Shown piece after piece: positions 36,958 to 48,764 of a stretch of DNA of 64,000 bases. Every line of letters starts with the position of its first letter. Positions within the stretch are counted from its first letter, which is position 1. Source of the DNA: Sorex araneus. Taxonomy: Eukaryota > Chordata > Mammalia > Eulipotyphla > Soricidae. The notes below the pieces were generated by a model. The model was not told where the DNA came from. It was given only the letters and a program-made list of their open reading frames with translations, and ran no database searches. The translations under genes and the position numbers were made by a program. The DNA lies in assembly GCF_027595985.1 (NCBI RefSeq), contig NC_073306.1:79956599-80020598 (forward strand), written 5' to 3'.

Positions 36958-38597
36958 TTCTTCGTTCCATGAACTAGAGATGATGTACATAACAACTAAA
37001 ATCATTTCATCTGCAGCTTGGGCAGTCAGCAGCTCCCCAGTCGTACCTGCAAGAAGAAAGTTTCATCAAAGCCCAGCATGTGAACACTGTGTTATTATTA
37101 TTTAAATTAGTATCTTCAAAAACTAACCAATCCTCTCAGAGAAAAGAGTCTAATCTTTCTTCCCTCAAGGACTTACAAAAGTAACACTGCCTGAGGCACA
37201 CAGAATAATGCAGGGGAAGATCTCACAAAACTGATGACCACTTAGCCCTTGGGCTCTCCTCCTGCCTGCTTTGAACAGGTTTATTAGTTCCACCTGCACA
37301 GTGGGGCCGTGCTATGCCACATGAGACAGGAGAAGTCAACCAGACTACTGTTCTGAGGATGTGAGAAACATTAATTATTCCTTTGAATTCTATTGGGGGA
37401 AGTGTGGTGGTTGTTTTTACCCCCTTCCTCAAATACAACAGGAGAATTATTTCCTAATAAAACTTCCACTAGGCCTGACTGGGTTGATGGAACATAATTT
37501 TTAATATGCAGTGGTCTGGAATCTGACAGATATTGGCAGAATGAGTGCCCCTGTTTTAAAAAGCAGAATGTGGTTGACAGTAATATCCGCGCTTGCTTAT
37601 GTCTATTATAGTCAGTGCGAGGTTAGACAAATACATTCCCATCAGCACAAAACAGCAACCTTCCAAAATGTATGTCAGCCGTGTATTTACTGCCAAATCC
37701 AGAAGGAGCTTGTACTTCTTATGCCGCTCCCATTAATGAGACAAATGTCAGCTTCCATAAGCTATTTTTTTTGTTCCTGCTTATCAAATCTTTCAAAAAA
37801 TTGATAACTAGTCTTTATAGATTGTGAAAGTCAGATATAACTCTGAATGTATTACTTTACTGGACCCCTTGGGGTAAACTTATCACCTGGAAACCATTTT
37901 ACATGGACGATTTGACTTTCATGTGGAGTGGCATAATGCACCCTAGATGGAAATCTAAAATAAAATATCTGGACTGCAACCTTCCTCTTGGTGGAATTTA
38001 TGTTTCCCTCAGTACAATAATTTTGAAAATTGTATCCCTTAAGCTACAAGACTTGATATATTATTAACTGCTTGAATTGAAGAAGCTTTCCAATAGGCTT
38101 ACGTGCTATCTAGAGGCATGGATTAATGTCTATGGAACTACAAGCTTATCTCAAACTGTTTTTCCGCATCTAAACTGCCAGCTTCATCTTCTTCCTGGGA
38201 CGGAGCACGGAGCCAGCTCATGCTGCCAGCTTGGGGCAGCTTTCAGCAGTGTTTCCACAAGGAGGCCGCCACGAAGCCCTCAGAGAACCGGTTGTGTTCA
38301 GTCAATCACACTCCAGAGAGTCTCATCCGCTTGCGGATCTTTCCTTTCTATTTCTCACAGCATCTTCTGGTTTTAATTCTATGTATGCCAAACTGACCAA
38401 GTGTACAGAGAATACTGGAAGGACTGAGACCTGAGGCCATTTTTTTTAAATAGAGAAGTTGTTTATTCCTTCTAAAATTTTTAGGGGATCATGTTACCAG
38501 AGGGAAATTCTATTCCACTCTCTTCTGTCATGTTCACACTTCCCCCCCACTTTTTTTTTTCAGTCTAGACACTGTGCCTTGAAAATCCATGAGGACT
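36958..38597. other. Unique sequence, no gene seen
   Basis: SINE-free. 37500-38400 is free of recognised repeats and may include conserved noncoding sequence; frames are short. Confidence 0.5.
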
Positions 38598-38762
38598 GAC
38601 TAGAGAGATAGTATGCAAGGATGAAGAAACATACCTTGCATTCGGCCCACCCCAGGGCAATTTCCCAGCAACACATGTGGTTCCTCAAGCACCCCCAGGA
38701 GTGACCTCAGAGCACCAGCTGGTGTGTTTCCTCCTTACCATGCCCCCAGAGACAGAGAGTAA
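38598..38762 (+). mobile_element. tRNA-derived SINE (old)
   Basis: gactagagagatagtatgca and ccccaggagtgacctcagag. Confidence 0.6.
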
Positions 38763-39254
38763 AGATCAGGTGTAAGACAACCAGATAATATGAAGGCAGA
38801 GGGCCATCCTATTTCTGCAGCTCTCATTCAAACCAGAAAGACTTGCTTTGTTCTTTCACTCATGTCACAGCTGAGTGGTGGGAAATACACTGAATGATTT
38901 GTTTCATGGTCTTCTCTGTATGAAGCAAACATGCTCCCTACGGTCCTGATACAAGGACAGTTTCCAAGAGCATTATTTTAGGAAAACAAAAGTGGACTTG
39001 CAAGCATACTGCAATGACAACCACTGGGTTTTGAACACCAGACATAAGGGATTTAGAATTATTCACTAGAGTATTTAGAAATACTAAATACTAGAGTATT
39101 TAGAAATAGTTACTACAATACACAAGACAACTTGAATTCCCTGAAATTTTATAGCTCACATGTGAGAGGTCTTCCCAACTTTAATATTTCAAAACTTGAT
39201 ATGCTTTTACTTGGAGCAAGTTGTAGAGATAAATTTTTTTTCAGATTCTAAATC

Positions 39255-39455
39255 AGGCAAACAGGGGCCACATGGTACCCTATAGGACTCCCAGGATATT
39301 CCAAAGGGTGGGGGGCGTCACAGGTAAAAATAACATAAATGAGGACATGGCATATGACTAGGGAACCAACTAGAAGGAAGGGGGTTCACAGGAAGGAAAT
39401 AAAGTTGATGGGAGCCATGGTTGAAAAAGGATCGAGACACACTACACTAGATAAT
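39255..39455. mobile_element. hAT-like nonautonomous DNA transposon copy
   Basis: Shares ggccacatgg, ctcccaggatattccaaag and cacaggaaggaaataaag with the family; right end is a decayed ttgaaaaaggatcgagacac. Confidence 0.6.
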
Positions 39456-39531
39456 AATAAATTTTATCACCCATGGAGGATAGATGAAGAGGCTTTCTAT
39501 TGCCAGGAAAAGTTTTAGAGAAGGCCACTTA

Positions 39532-39562
39532 ATATATATATATATATATATGTATATATATG
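39532..39562. repeat. (TA)n microsatellite
   Basis: tatatatatatatatata interrupted by one TG step. Confidence 0.9.
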
Positions 39563-39624
39563 TTTTATGATTTTTGTGTGGTTTATAATTGGTTTGATTT
39601 TTTTTAGTTTATAATTTGTTGTGA

Positions 39625-39735
39625 TCCTTTACACCCCACACATAGGGTCTCCTGAGCACTGCCAGGAGTGATCCCTGAGCACAGAGCCAGGAGTAAGCCC
39701 GAGTACTGCTGGGAGTGGCCCCAAACAAAAGAAAT
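39625..39735 (+). mobile_element. tRNA-derived SINE, 3' half only
   Basis: tctcctgagcactgccagga to ctgggagtggccccaaacaa. Confidence 0.75.
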
Positions 39736-39768
39736 ATATAATAGAGTTCACTGAAGTCCTAAAGTTTT

Positions 39769-39949
39769 GTTATTTTTTTTTTTTTGCTTTTTGGGTCACA
39801 CCTGGCAATGCTCAGGTGTTACTCCTGGCTTTGCACTCAGGAATTACTCCTGGCGGTGCTCAGGGGACCATATGGGATGCTGGGAATCGAACCTGGGTTG
39901 GCCGCGTGCAAGGCAAACGCCCTACCCGCTGTGCTATCTCTCCAGCCCC
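39769..39949 (-). mobile_element. tRNA-derived SINE (young)
   Basis: Perfect 17-bp duplication tgaagtcctaaagtttt (39752-39768 and 39950-39966). Confidence 0.95.
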
Positions 39950-40054
39950 TGAAGTCCTAAAGTTTTATCTGAAGCATATTTTTGTTTAATTTATAAATTT
40001 TCCTCTTTTTCTTCCTAACTATTCAATTATTGATCGTTTTGCATTACCTCTTTT

Positions 40055-40200
40055 TATTTTATTATTTTTGTTTTGGGGTCATACCCAACAGTGCTTAGGG
40101 GACATTCCTGACTCTGCTCTGGCAGTCACATATAGTACTAGGATGGAAGTAAGGCTGGCTGCAAGGGTCTCACCCATTGTCCTCTCTTTCTAGCCTTTCT
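40055..40200 (-). mobile_element. tRNA-derived SINE (old)
   Basis: gggtcatacccaacagtgct to tcctctctttctagcc. Confidence 0.65.
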
Positions 40201-40357
40201 GTCTGTTTTAAAAGCATCTGCATATCAAAGACTTAATTTTTCCAGTAATTGTGGATATACTTAGTTAATAAGTAACCACAAAAAGTTGAATTGATATTTG
40301 TAAAGTCTGTTCCTTAAAGGAACACCGGATATTATTTTCCTGTGAGAAATTCTCAAG

Positions 40358-40530
40358 TCACCAGGCTGTGGCAATAGTATAGGAGATTAGGTGGTTTACC
40401 TTGCAACATCAACCAGGGATTTGATTTCTGTCATCTCATATGGTCCCTTGAACCCCACCAGGAGTGATCCTTGTGTGCAGAGTCAGGAGTAAGCCCTAAG
40501 TACCACTGAATGTGGCTCAAAAACCAAAAA
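40358..40530 (+). mobile_element. tRNA-derived SINE (old)
   Basis: catctcatatggtcccttga and gtcaggagtaagccctaag; its A tail is where the next SINE inserted in reverse. Confidence 0.8.
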
Positions 40531-40707
40531 CAATTTTTTTTTAGCTTTTTGGGTCACACCTGGCGATGCAAAGGGGTTATTCTTGGATCTGCACTCAGGA
40601 ATTACTCCTGGCAGTGCTCAGGGGACCATATGGGATGCTGGGATTTGAACCTGGGTTGGCTGCATGCAAGGCAAACGCCCTACCCGCTGTGCTATCGCTC
40701 CAGCCCT
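40531..40707 (-). mobile_element. tRNA-derived SINE
   Basis: Flanks aaaaacaattttttt / aaaagcaattttttt; inverted relative to its left neighbour. Confidence 0.9.
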
Positions 40708-40717
40708 GAAAAGCAAT

Positions 40718-40906
40718 TTTTTTTGTTTTTGTTTTTTGTTTGTTTTTTTAGTCACACCAAGTGATACACAGAGGTTACTCCTGGCTCTGCACTCAGGAAT
40801 TACTCTTGGAGGAACCATATGGGATACCAGAGATCAAACCCAGTTTGCCATGTGAAAGGCAAATGCCATAGGCAAATGCCATATAGGCTGTACTATCGAT
40901 ATAGCC
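40718..40906 (-). mobile_element. tRNA-derived SINE with small head duplication
   Basis: aggcaaatgccata is present twice in tandem; body shortened at ggaggaaccatatggg. Confidence 0.85.
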
Positions 40907-40919
40907 TCAAACAACATAT

Positions 40920-41076
40920 TTTATTTTGGCTTTTTGGATCATACCCAGCGATGCACAGGGGTTATTCCTGGATCTGCACTCAGGAATTACCTCTGGCGGT
41001 GCTTAGGGAATCATATAGGATGCTGGGAATCAAACCCGGGTCGGCCGCGTGCAAGGCATGCTATTGCTTCAGCCCA
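40920..41076 (-). mobile_element. tRNA-derived SINE, head shortened
   Basis: Lies between two copies of acaacatattt; lacks the ccctacccgctgtg block. Confidence 0.88.
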
Positions 41077-41085
41077 CAACATATT

Positions 41086-41257
41086 TTTTTTTCTTTTTGG
41101 GTCACACTCAGCGATGCACAGGGGTTACTCCTGGCTCTGCACTCAGGAATTACTCCTGGCAGTGCTCAGGGGACCATATGGGATGCTGGGGATCGAACCC
41201 GGGTCGGCTGCGTGCAAGGCAAACGCCCTACCCGCTGTGCTATCGCTCCAGCCCCCC
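41086..41257 (-). mobile_element. tRNA-derived SINE (young)
   Basis: Near consensus; followed by a third copy of acaacatatttttt. Confidence 0.93.
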
Positions 41258-41274
41258 CACAACATATTTTTTTT

Positions 41275-43494
41275 TAAATAAAAAAGAAAATATCAAGTTA
41301 CCACCTACAAGATTAGTCATCATTTATAAGGAAAGGTTCTCCTGAAGGAGCTACAGACTGATTGGCAACTGAAGGCAATGCTACATATTTCAGTGGTCTT
41401 CCCAGCCGCCAATATACAGCAAGCAGTTTCTAAACCAGTTTCTCTTTTGCAAGTGGAGAAGCCAATCAATACCCTGAGGGGTGCTAGGCCAGAGTTGGGA
41501 GTGATGAGAGATTTCAGCAGAGCGCAACTTCTTCCCCCAAGAATCTTGGGGCACTTATACCTAAAGGCAGGGAAGCTGACCCAGGATCTTTCTCTTGACA
41601 TAGGTGAGCTTCAAGCCATGGCACAAGAAAATGATGGTGAACACCTGGCAACACTATCCTAATTTCTGGGTTATCATTCATTTCCCCTCTAATCTTTTAC
41701 CTGACTGATGGAAAACTCAGATATGTTAATAGAATCTTCCTTTGGCTCTTAACAAAACAAAACCCTCAAAACCCTGAAATGGAGAAAGCACCTCATGTCT
41801 CCCAGGAGGCTCCCAGGCACAGCCTTCATTGTTCATCGTAAATGATGGAAACCAAGTTGTCACTTGGTAACTTGGGTGGTCACAGAGTCCATGCATTTGT
41901 AGAGCATTTAGCTTATTGACCTAAATGTTCTCATGTTGGGGGGGGTGTAGTTTAATTAATTCATAATAAAAAATCCCATTTCATACAAGATAAAATTCAT
42001 ATAACCCAAACTGAATTGAATGTGTGGTATGATGCAACAGTGATCAGCATGCAGCAGTCTTAAAAATTACAATATCTGACCTTAATATATGTGAATCTAT
42101 CAGGATTCCATTGTCGACATGTATATTTTTCAATATTCTTCTCTGAGCTGAAATCATGTCATTTATATGCAAATGACCACATCTTCAGCAGCTGCTGCTT
42201 CTCCGTTGAAGCCCAGGGACTTATTTGCACTTAATAAAGCCTCATAAATAGGTTTTGCCTCTAAATGGGGGGGTGGGGCAGGGGGGAGTGAGTGGAAGTG
42301 TGGAGGGACAAGAAACCCATCTAGCCTTTTACAGTTACAAGCTTCTTTTTGTTTTGAAAGCCAGCGGCCACCTTTAAGAGAGCAGTTCTCAGTTGCCAAA
42401 GAAACAAGGTTCCCCGCTAGCCAGCTCTCCCGCTTGCCTCTGCAGAAACAAACGCTTTGTGGAAGCGTTCCCTCCATGGAAGGGCCATGCTGTGTCCAGC
42501 CTGGCTGGCTTGCCGTAGCGCTGCTGAGTGAGCACCCCTGGTAAGCTCTAGGGAAAGCCCTTGGGTCTTTCCACTGTCCCGTCTGAGGAGTAATAGAGAA
42601 GTTCCACTCGAACAGCAGGGAGGAATTTTCCTCTTTACCAATGACAAGTTTTCAATTTTCAGTCCTCAACTAAGGGAAGGGATAGTGCTCAGAACTGTTG
42701 TACACTTTGATGGTCCAATCAAAGAGCCTTAAAAAAGACATAAAAATTATACCTTAATTAGATTATGTGTGTTTGGTGTATATGTTCTCTGCAGTCTATC
42801 ATTTTCTATCCCCTTCCTTATAAAATGACTCAAGCTTCTACTTTAGGGTCAACAGTAACATTCTATTTACCATTTAAGACCATTTAAGAGATGTTGGGGA
42901 TGGGGGAAACAAAGAATATTATGGGATAATTGTCTCCTGCTGTTACATGCCACAACTAACCTGAGGCATTTTTGAAAAATGAATAATGATGGGAAGCAGA
43001 GTCGTTGATTTTTAAAGCACTGTGCTGCTGATTTGGTAATAATGACCTATTATCCCTGTCAGAATAATAAACTGTTCCTGGAGCTTCATTTCTGGCAGTT
43101 GAGCAACTGGCATAGTAAAGCCCATTGTACTGTCTGATAAATATATATAATCATTGAAGACACCAGTTGACAATGCTATCATTAAATTGTCACCAGCCTA
43201 GCAAAGACAAACATCCCTACCACGTCAACCTCGCAGAGATGTTTATTGCTGCAAAAACATGCCCTCACAATTTCAATGTAGAAGACGGAAACACACACAC
43301 AAGCACACACACTCCTTAAACTCCGGTCACTAAGGGGGAGTATGATCACAGGAGTGGGAGGCAGGGAGAAATCTCCAACTCCACATGTCAGGAGTTACTC
43401 TCAAATACCATAAGGATTTCTTTAATGCTGAGAAGTAAAGATCATATCTGTCCTATGCTTCTCCCATTATCATGAGTTTAAAAACATCTGGGGA
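41275..43494. other. Unique, SINE-free sequence; possible conserved noncoding DNA
   Basis: 2.2 kb without any recognised mobile element in the middle of dense repeats. 42170-42640 and 42960-43260 have balanced composition and no frame-preserving ORF. No splice-bounded exon is defensible. Confidence 0.45.
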
Positions 43495-43680
43495 GGGGTT
43501 GGGGTCACGGTTACACCCAGAAGTGCTCAGGAAACATTCCTAACTCTGCACTCAGGGGTCATTTCTGGCGGGTCTTCAGGGACCATACGGGATGCCAGGC
43601 ATCATACCCAATCATGGGTTGACTGCAATGCAAGGGAAGCATGATTACCTGCTATACAATAGTCTTGCCCCCAACTATCA
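43495..43680 (-). mobile_element. tRNA-derived SINE (old)
   Basis: gttacacccagaagtgctca to caatagtcttgccccc. Confidence 0.7.
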
Positions 43681-43915
43681 GAAAAATTAAAACATACAAA
43701 ATGCAAATATCTACAAGTAAGGTTTCTTCTTGTATAAAGCTGCTCTTCGTATAAGGTTTTAAATTAGCTTTCTGTATTTTGTTTGTTTTTGTACCAATGG
43801 TACTCAGAGCTTATTTCTGACTCTCTGCTCAAGAATTATGCCTGGTGGGACTGATGGGACCATACATAGTGCCAAGGATAAAATTGGGGTCATCTGCCTG
43901 CAAGGCAAATGTCTT

Positions 43916-44092
43916 TTTTTTTTTTTTGCTTTTTTGGGTCACACCCAGCGATGCTCAGGGGTTAGTCCCGGCTTTGCACTCAGGAATTACTCCTGGCAGT
44001 GCTTGGGGGACCATATGGGATGCCGGGGATTGAACCCGGGTTGGCCGCGTGCAAGGCAAATGCCCTACCCGCTGTGCTATCGCTCCGGCCCC
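43916..44092 (-). mobile_element. tRNA-derived SINE (young), innermost of the nest
   Basis: Near consensus; duplication aaatgtctttttttt before and after (right copy from 44093). Confidence 0.93.
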
Positions 44093-44108
44093 AAATGTCT
44101 TTTTTTTT

Positions 44109-44350
44109 AATAGTTTATTTTTTAATTAGTGAATCAACGTGAGGGTACAGTTACAGATTTATACATTTTTGTGCTCATGTTTCCCCCATACAAAGTTCGA
44201 TAACCCATCCCTTCACCAGTGCCCATTCTCCACCACCAGTAAACCCAACATCCCTCCCACCCTCCCCAGTCCCGTGTCCCCCTACCCCACACTGCCACTA
44301 TGGCAGGGTATTCCCTTTTGTTCTCTCTCTCCGATTAGGTGTTGTGGTTT
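44109..44350 (-). mobile_element. L1 3' UTR fragment
   Basis: Same 3' UTR family as 36013 and 49568. Its duplication aaggcaaatgtctt appears at 43902-43915 and 44351-44364, so it inserted into an older SINE. Confidence 0.88.
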
Positions 44351-44845
44351 AAGGCAAATGTCTTAATCTCTTTGACCCTGTATTATATATATTTTAGTGG
44401 AAATTCCCCCCAGTTATTATTTATATGCTTCTATATATGTACATATATATAACATATAGTATGATACCTAGAAGCTTTGGCATTTATACATATACACACG
44501 TACATGTTTAAAAGCTTTTTAGACATATTAAAGAAGTAAATAAGAAGCAAAACAATAGGCAGATGCTCAAGCTCACTCCCCACAAATTCCAATTTAGTTC
44601 ATCATGATCAGGCCAAATGATCATAATTTTGAAGTTCCTAGTGATTCCAGTGAGCAGCCCATGAGGTGAAGCCCCATTGTCCTGTATCTATCCCACTTCC
44701 ACTTTAATATTTTTTGTGTTCCCTTTTTTTTTTTGTATTTTTTGTATTTTTTGGGGGATCGTGCAGTGTGGGAGATTAAATCTGGGGCTTTCACCAGCAA
44801 GGAAATACTGCAGCTCTCTTTCTGCAAGTTTAAATAGTTGCCTCA

Positions 44846-45357
44846 AACGATGCAACTTCTGGCAGATATCTCTCTGGACTTAGTTACTAAAATACTAAAT
44901 TACAGAAACCCAAAACTGAGAGGCCGCTAAGTGTGGTCACTCGACCTCATACCTCTTCATCCTCAGCAATGGAAAACAAATTATCTAATGCTTCCTTTTC
45001 AGCAGGTCTGACTTTAGGGGAGAGACTCTCCAAACAATAATAGTGAGTTTTGTTGAAATATTGTATGCAATCAAAGTGAAAGTAAAGTGAAATTTATTAG
45101 TTACACAGGCGGGGGGGGCTTAGGGTGGGGAGGCTAGGGGCGTGGGGGGGTTAGGGGTGTGAGGGGGTGGGGTGGAGCTATACTGGGATTCTTGGTGGTG
45201 GAATATGAGCACTGGTGAAGGGATGGGTATTCGAGCATTGTATAACTGAGATTTAAACCTGAAAACTTTGTAACTTTCCACATGGTGACTCAATAAAAAA
45301 TTTAAAAAAATAAAATATTAGATTTAAATGAATATAAGGTAAGTTAAAAAAAATAAA
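44846..45357 (+). mobile_element. Retroposed L1 3' UTR copy (512 bp)
   Basis: Flanked by a perfect 15-bp duplication, taaatagttgcctca (44831-44845 and 45358-45372). The second half is G-rich and ends gactcaataaaaaa like an L1 3' end. The first half (about 44846-45100) I do not recognise; it is part of the same insertion. Confidence 0.75.
45106..45178 (+). repeat. G-rich tract, possible G-quadruplex
   Basis: Many runs of three to nine G in 70 bases, inside the retroposed L1 3' UTR at 44846-45357. Confidence 0.8.
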
Positions 45358-45531
45358 TAAATAGTTGCCTCAGTTTTGAAAAGTTCTTGCTTTCCTAACA
45401 GTGATTTTTAGGTCATCCTCATCATTATTATCAGCTATGATCTTAGAAAATCAGAATATCTGGCTCCAAATCAGACCTACTGAATCACAAATTTATTTTT
45501 TCTTCACAACTTTAAAAAATGTTTTGTTGTC

Positions 45532-45730
45532 CAGGAGAGAGAACAAAAGGGAATGCCCTGCCACAGAGGCAGGGTGGGGTGGTGGGGGTTGGGGTGGGGG
45601 TGGTGGGAGGGATACTGGGAACATTGATTGAGGAGAATGGGCATTGGTGGAGGGATATAAATGAAATGCAAACATGAAAGTTCATAAGTTTGTAATTGTA
45701 CCTCATAGTGATTCATTAATAAAAAATTAA
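45532..45730 (+). mobile_element. L1 3' UTR fragment, plus orientation
   Basis: Flanked by aaaaaatgttttgttgtc (45514-45531 and 45731-45748). Starts at gagagaacaaaagggaatgc, has a G-rich tract and ends tgattcattaataaaaaatt. Confidence 0.88.
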
Positions 45731-45748
45731 AAAAAATGTTTTGTTGTC

Positions 45749-47303
45749 ATTTCAACTAGAATAATGGTGATGAAATGAAGCCTGCCATGCGTCCAGTGTG
45801 TATTAGGAGCCAGGCACGGTGGTAAAGTGCTCTGCACTGAATTGTCACTCTAGCCTTAGGAGGCATGTACTATTATCCCAGTTTCCTAGGTGTAGAAACT
45901 GAAATTTAGAGCTGTTAAGTAACTTACCCCCAGAACAAAATAGACTCTAGGTCTCTCTGTCTCTGAAGCTGTTTTCACAATCATTATATTATCCCCTCAG
46001 ACGCAACCATTCAGATCTGTAGTCTTGAAGAAGTTGGAGCTCCAATTCCTTCTTATCCACATCTATTACCCCTTTCAGTCGACTGTGAGGAGCAGTCTTC
46101 TCACACAGAAAAGAGGTAGTACAACAGGAGGAGGGAATTCTGTTTCCTCATGGTTGTTAGGGAATGCAAACCTTGTGTCATTATTTTCAAGCTGGGAGCC
46201 ATCCTCTTCCCAGACCTCCTCCTGTGATGAATTTCTTACTGTCTTTAGCATTTTCACTTGGTTCTGAGCATTAGTCCTCCTCCTAAACCTGAGCCACACC
46301 AAGTCCTTGGGTTTGTCATCCTGTTCATCTTCCACCCATGCTCATAAAAAAATTTGCTCTCCAACCTAATTGGTCTCCCAGGATTCCCTCAGTTTTCTTT
46401 CTCAGTGGGACTATTGCAATGGTGTGAAAGAAAGAAAAAAACTAAAAGGAAAATGCAGGGCTGCCTGTTGACCTGGGAACTGCACTGGAGCAATTAGAGG
46501 CTCCTCATCACACCCTGGTCCTCCCCACCTCCACTCCAGTAGTGTAGACTCTGCTTGCCTCCTCTGCTTTCCACTCCCCAAAGTGCCCCAAGTGTGTATC
46601 TCTGATAGAGAATGTATTGCTAAGAACACATTAGTGGATAGTGGATAGTGGACATAATTAAATCCAATTCAAACCTCTATGAAAACATTTAAGATTTGGG
46701 TGCAGATGTGGAAAAACTTTTTTTTTTGCATCTACTCAAGACAAAACCTCTCATTACATTACATTCCCTTGATTATTAAAACTTCCACCTACCAATTTGG
46801 TGATCTTGTTCTTTCTTCCTGTTCTCTCTGGAGAGAATAATTTTAGAGTACCCGGAGTGTCATCTGACAAATGGTCAGAATCACAATGAGCACTTGTCCA
46901 TTTTCCTGGTTTGTCTTACTTTTAGTGAACTCACCATTATCCAACTTTTTCATTGGGATCCTTAGAACTAGTGCTTCAGAGGAAGCCAAGCTTGCCCTGT
47001 ACTCATTTATGACTGTACTTGTCTATCGGATTTGACTTGGTTTTGTCTAATTGCCATGTTTTCTCTAGCAAATGCTTCTTGCAGCTTCAGGAATTTTTTG
47101 GTGTATCACACTTAGGACATGAAAAAAAACAAGTAATCTGCCATGACTCTGAAAGTTTTTGTGGGTAAGGGGCATAGTGTGGGGGTATATAACCCAGTGA
47201 ATCAAATCTACACATTTAGGTTGTTGTTATTGATAGTAGGTGGGTGCCATTTTTAAAGTCTTATTTTACCAATTGGAAATAGAGATGAATGGGCTAACAG
47301 GAT
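45749..47303. other. Unique sequence, no gene seen
   Basis: SINE-free. 46020-46640 has a run of short open frames on both strands, none with recognisable homology. Confidence 0.5.
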
Positions 47304-47316
47304 AAGAAATATGTTT

Positions 47317-47501
47317 GTGTTTTTTTTTTTTTTTTGCTTTTTTGGGTCACACCCAGCGATGCACAGGGGTTACTCCTGGCTCATGCACTCAGGAATCACT
47401 CCTGGCGGTGCTCAGGGTACCATGTGGGATGCTGGGACTCGAACCCGGGTCAGCTGCGTGCAAGGCAAACACCCTACCCGCTGTGCTATTGCTCCAGCCC
47501 C
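47317..47501 (-). mobile_element. tRNA-derived SINE (young)
   Basis: Duplication aagaaatatgttt (47304-47316 and 47502-47514). Confidence 0.94.
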
Positions 47502-47514
47502 AAGAAATATGTTT

Positions 47515-48089
47515 CTTAATATGATGCAAGTACTTCTTATTGAATACAAGATTATTAAAATCATCACTGTTGAGTACCTTGACCCCAAGTGGGATTTTGA
47601 TCAGTTGCTCAAAGCTTCTTCCCAGGTCACCTTGCCAGTCTGAATGCACGTTGAAATGAAGTGTGTCACTCCTGGTAAAGACATTTAACTATCTAAAGAC
47701 TTCGCCAATATTGGTATCTTCCATGAGGTTCACTCTTGTTTAGTTTGGGGTACAGATAATATTCTCAAATTGATCAAGAGTCATTTAGAAAATGTCTGTT
47801 TTACAATCTGTAAGTGGATGATTAACTCATGAGGAGACTGGCTTTTTCCCATACTGAGGAATCCTCACCAATGCAATGTTCCATTTCTCAAAATTCTTAA
47901 AACAAACAGGAGCAAAATGAACTTGTAATGGATAAAAGACAAAGCTGGAACTTCTACTGTAGAACCTCCTCTTAGTTTATGTTCATAGTCTTGTCAGATT
48001 CTAGGCACATTTTTGGGAAAGTCATTTCATACAATTAATATGACATGTTGTAGCTCTGTGCCATGTGCACAAAGATGACACAGAAATTT
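47515..48089. other. Unique sequence, no gene seen
   Basis: No repeat or exon recognised. Confidence 0.5.
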
Positions 48090-48430
48090 CTATTTCAGTT
48101 ACAACAGGTTGTTATAAATCTATTGACTTAAAATAAATTAAATATGTTTTCTTACAGTTTTGAAGGTAAGAACTTTTCTAGACTTTTGAAGTCCAAAACT
48201 CAGCCTCACTAACTTGATTCCAAAACCCAAGACAAGATCCTGCTGGAGGTGCCAGGGGAGAACCAGTGCCTTCCTTTTCATTCATAAAGGCTCCTGCATT
48301 CCTTCACTTGTGGCCCCTTTTCATTCTTCAAAGTCAGTAGAATAGCAGCTCAACTCTCTCACTTTCTTCCATCCTCACTTCTCACACTCTGACTCTCTTG
48401 CCCTCCTCTCTCACTTACAAGGACCCCTTT
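48090..48430. repeat. Ancient interspersed repeat, class not determined
   Basis: ttcttacagttttgaaggta ... aaggctcctgcattccttca ... acttacaaggacccctttga follows an old mammalian repeat pattern. Its first 90 bases recur at 57773-57860. Confidence 0.5.
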
Positions 48431-48764
48431 GAATAAACTGTTCCCCTGATCCCTGTCCAGATAATCCAGGATAACCAAGACCCTTACTTTACAACCTCAT
48501 AGTCACTCTTGTGAAAAAATATGATATATGCACAAATTTGGGAGATGAAAATATGGACAACTTTGGGGGCCTCATTTTGTCTATCTCAGGTGTAGATTAT
48601 AAGTGGCCCAGAGTTTTGTTTTGTTTTGTCCTGGTCCCAATTTATATTTTGTAGCTGACAAACTGAGAGACAGTTGGCATTCACAGAAGCTGGAGTTAAT
48701 GAAATAAAAAGCAGGTGTCAGTAATTCACTTTATCATGTCACCAAGAGAATCAAAACAATCACA
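48431..48764. other. Unique sequence, no gene seen
   Basis: No repeat or exon recognised between the ancient repeat and the variant SINE. Confidence 0.5.

Larger units (their letters stand above)
43780..44390 (-). mobile_element. Old SINE interrupted by an L1 fragment and a young SINE
   Basis: Left part 43780-43915 (gctcaagaattatgcctggt to ctgcaaggcaaatgtctt); right part from 44351 (aaggcaaatgtcttaatctc, ttgaccctg). Confidence 0.78.

Noticed and set aside
40819..41345. Recurring peptide like GDHMGCWESNPGRPRARQ or GYSWLCTQELLLAVLRGPYG at many loci
   Set aside because: These are the frames of the antisense tRNA-derived SINE and appear wherever it does; not a protein family.
48117..48204. Segmental duplication with 57773-57860
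   Set aside because: The surrounding pattern at 48.1-48.4 kb fits an ancient dispersed repeat, so two fragments of one family is the simpler reading.
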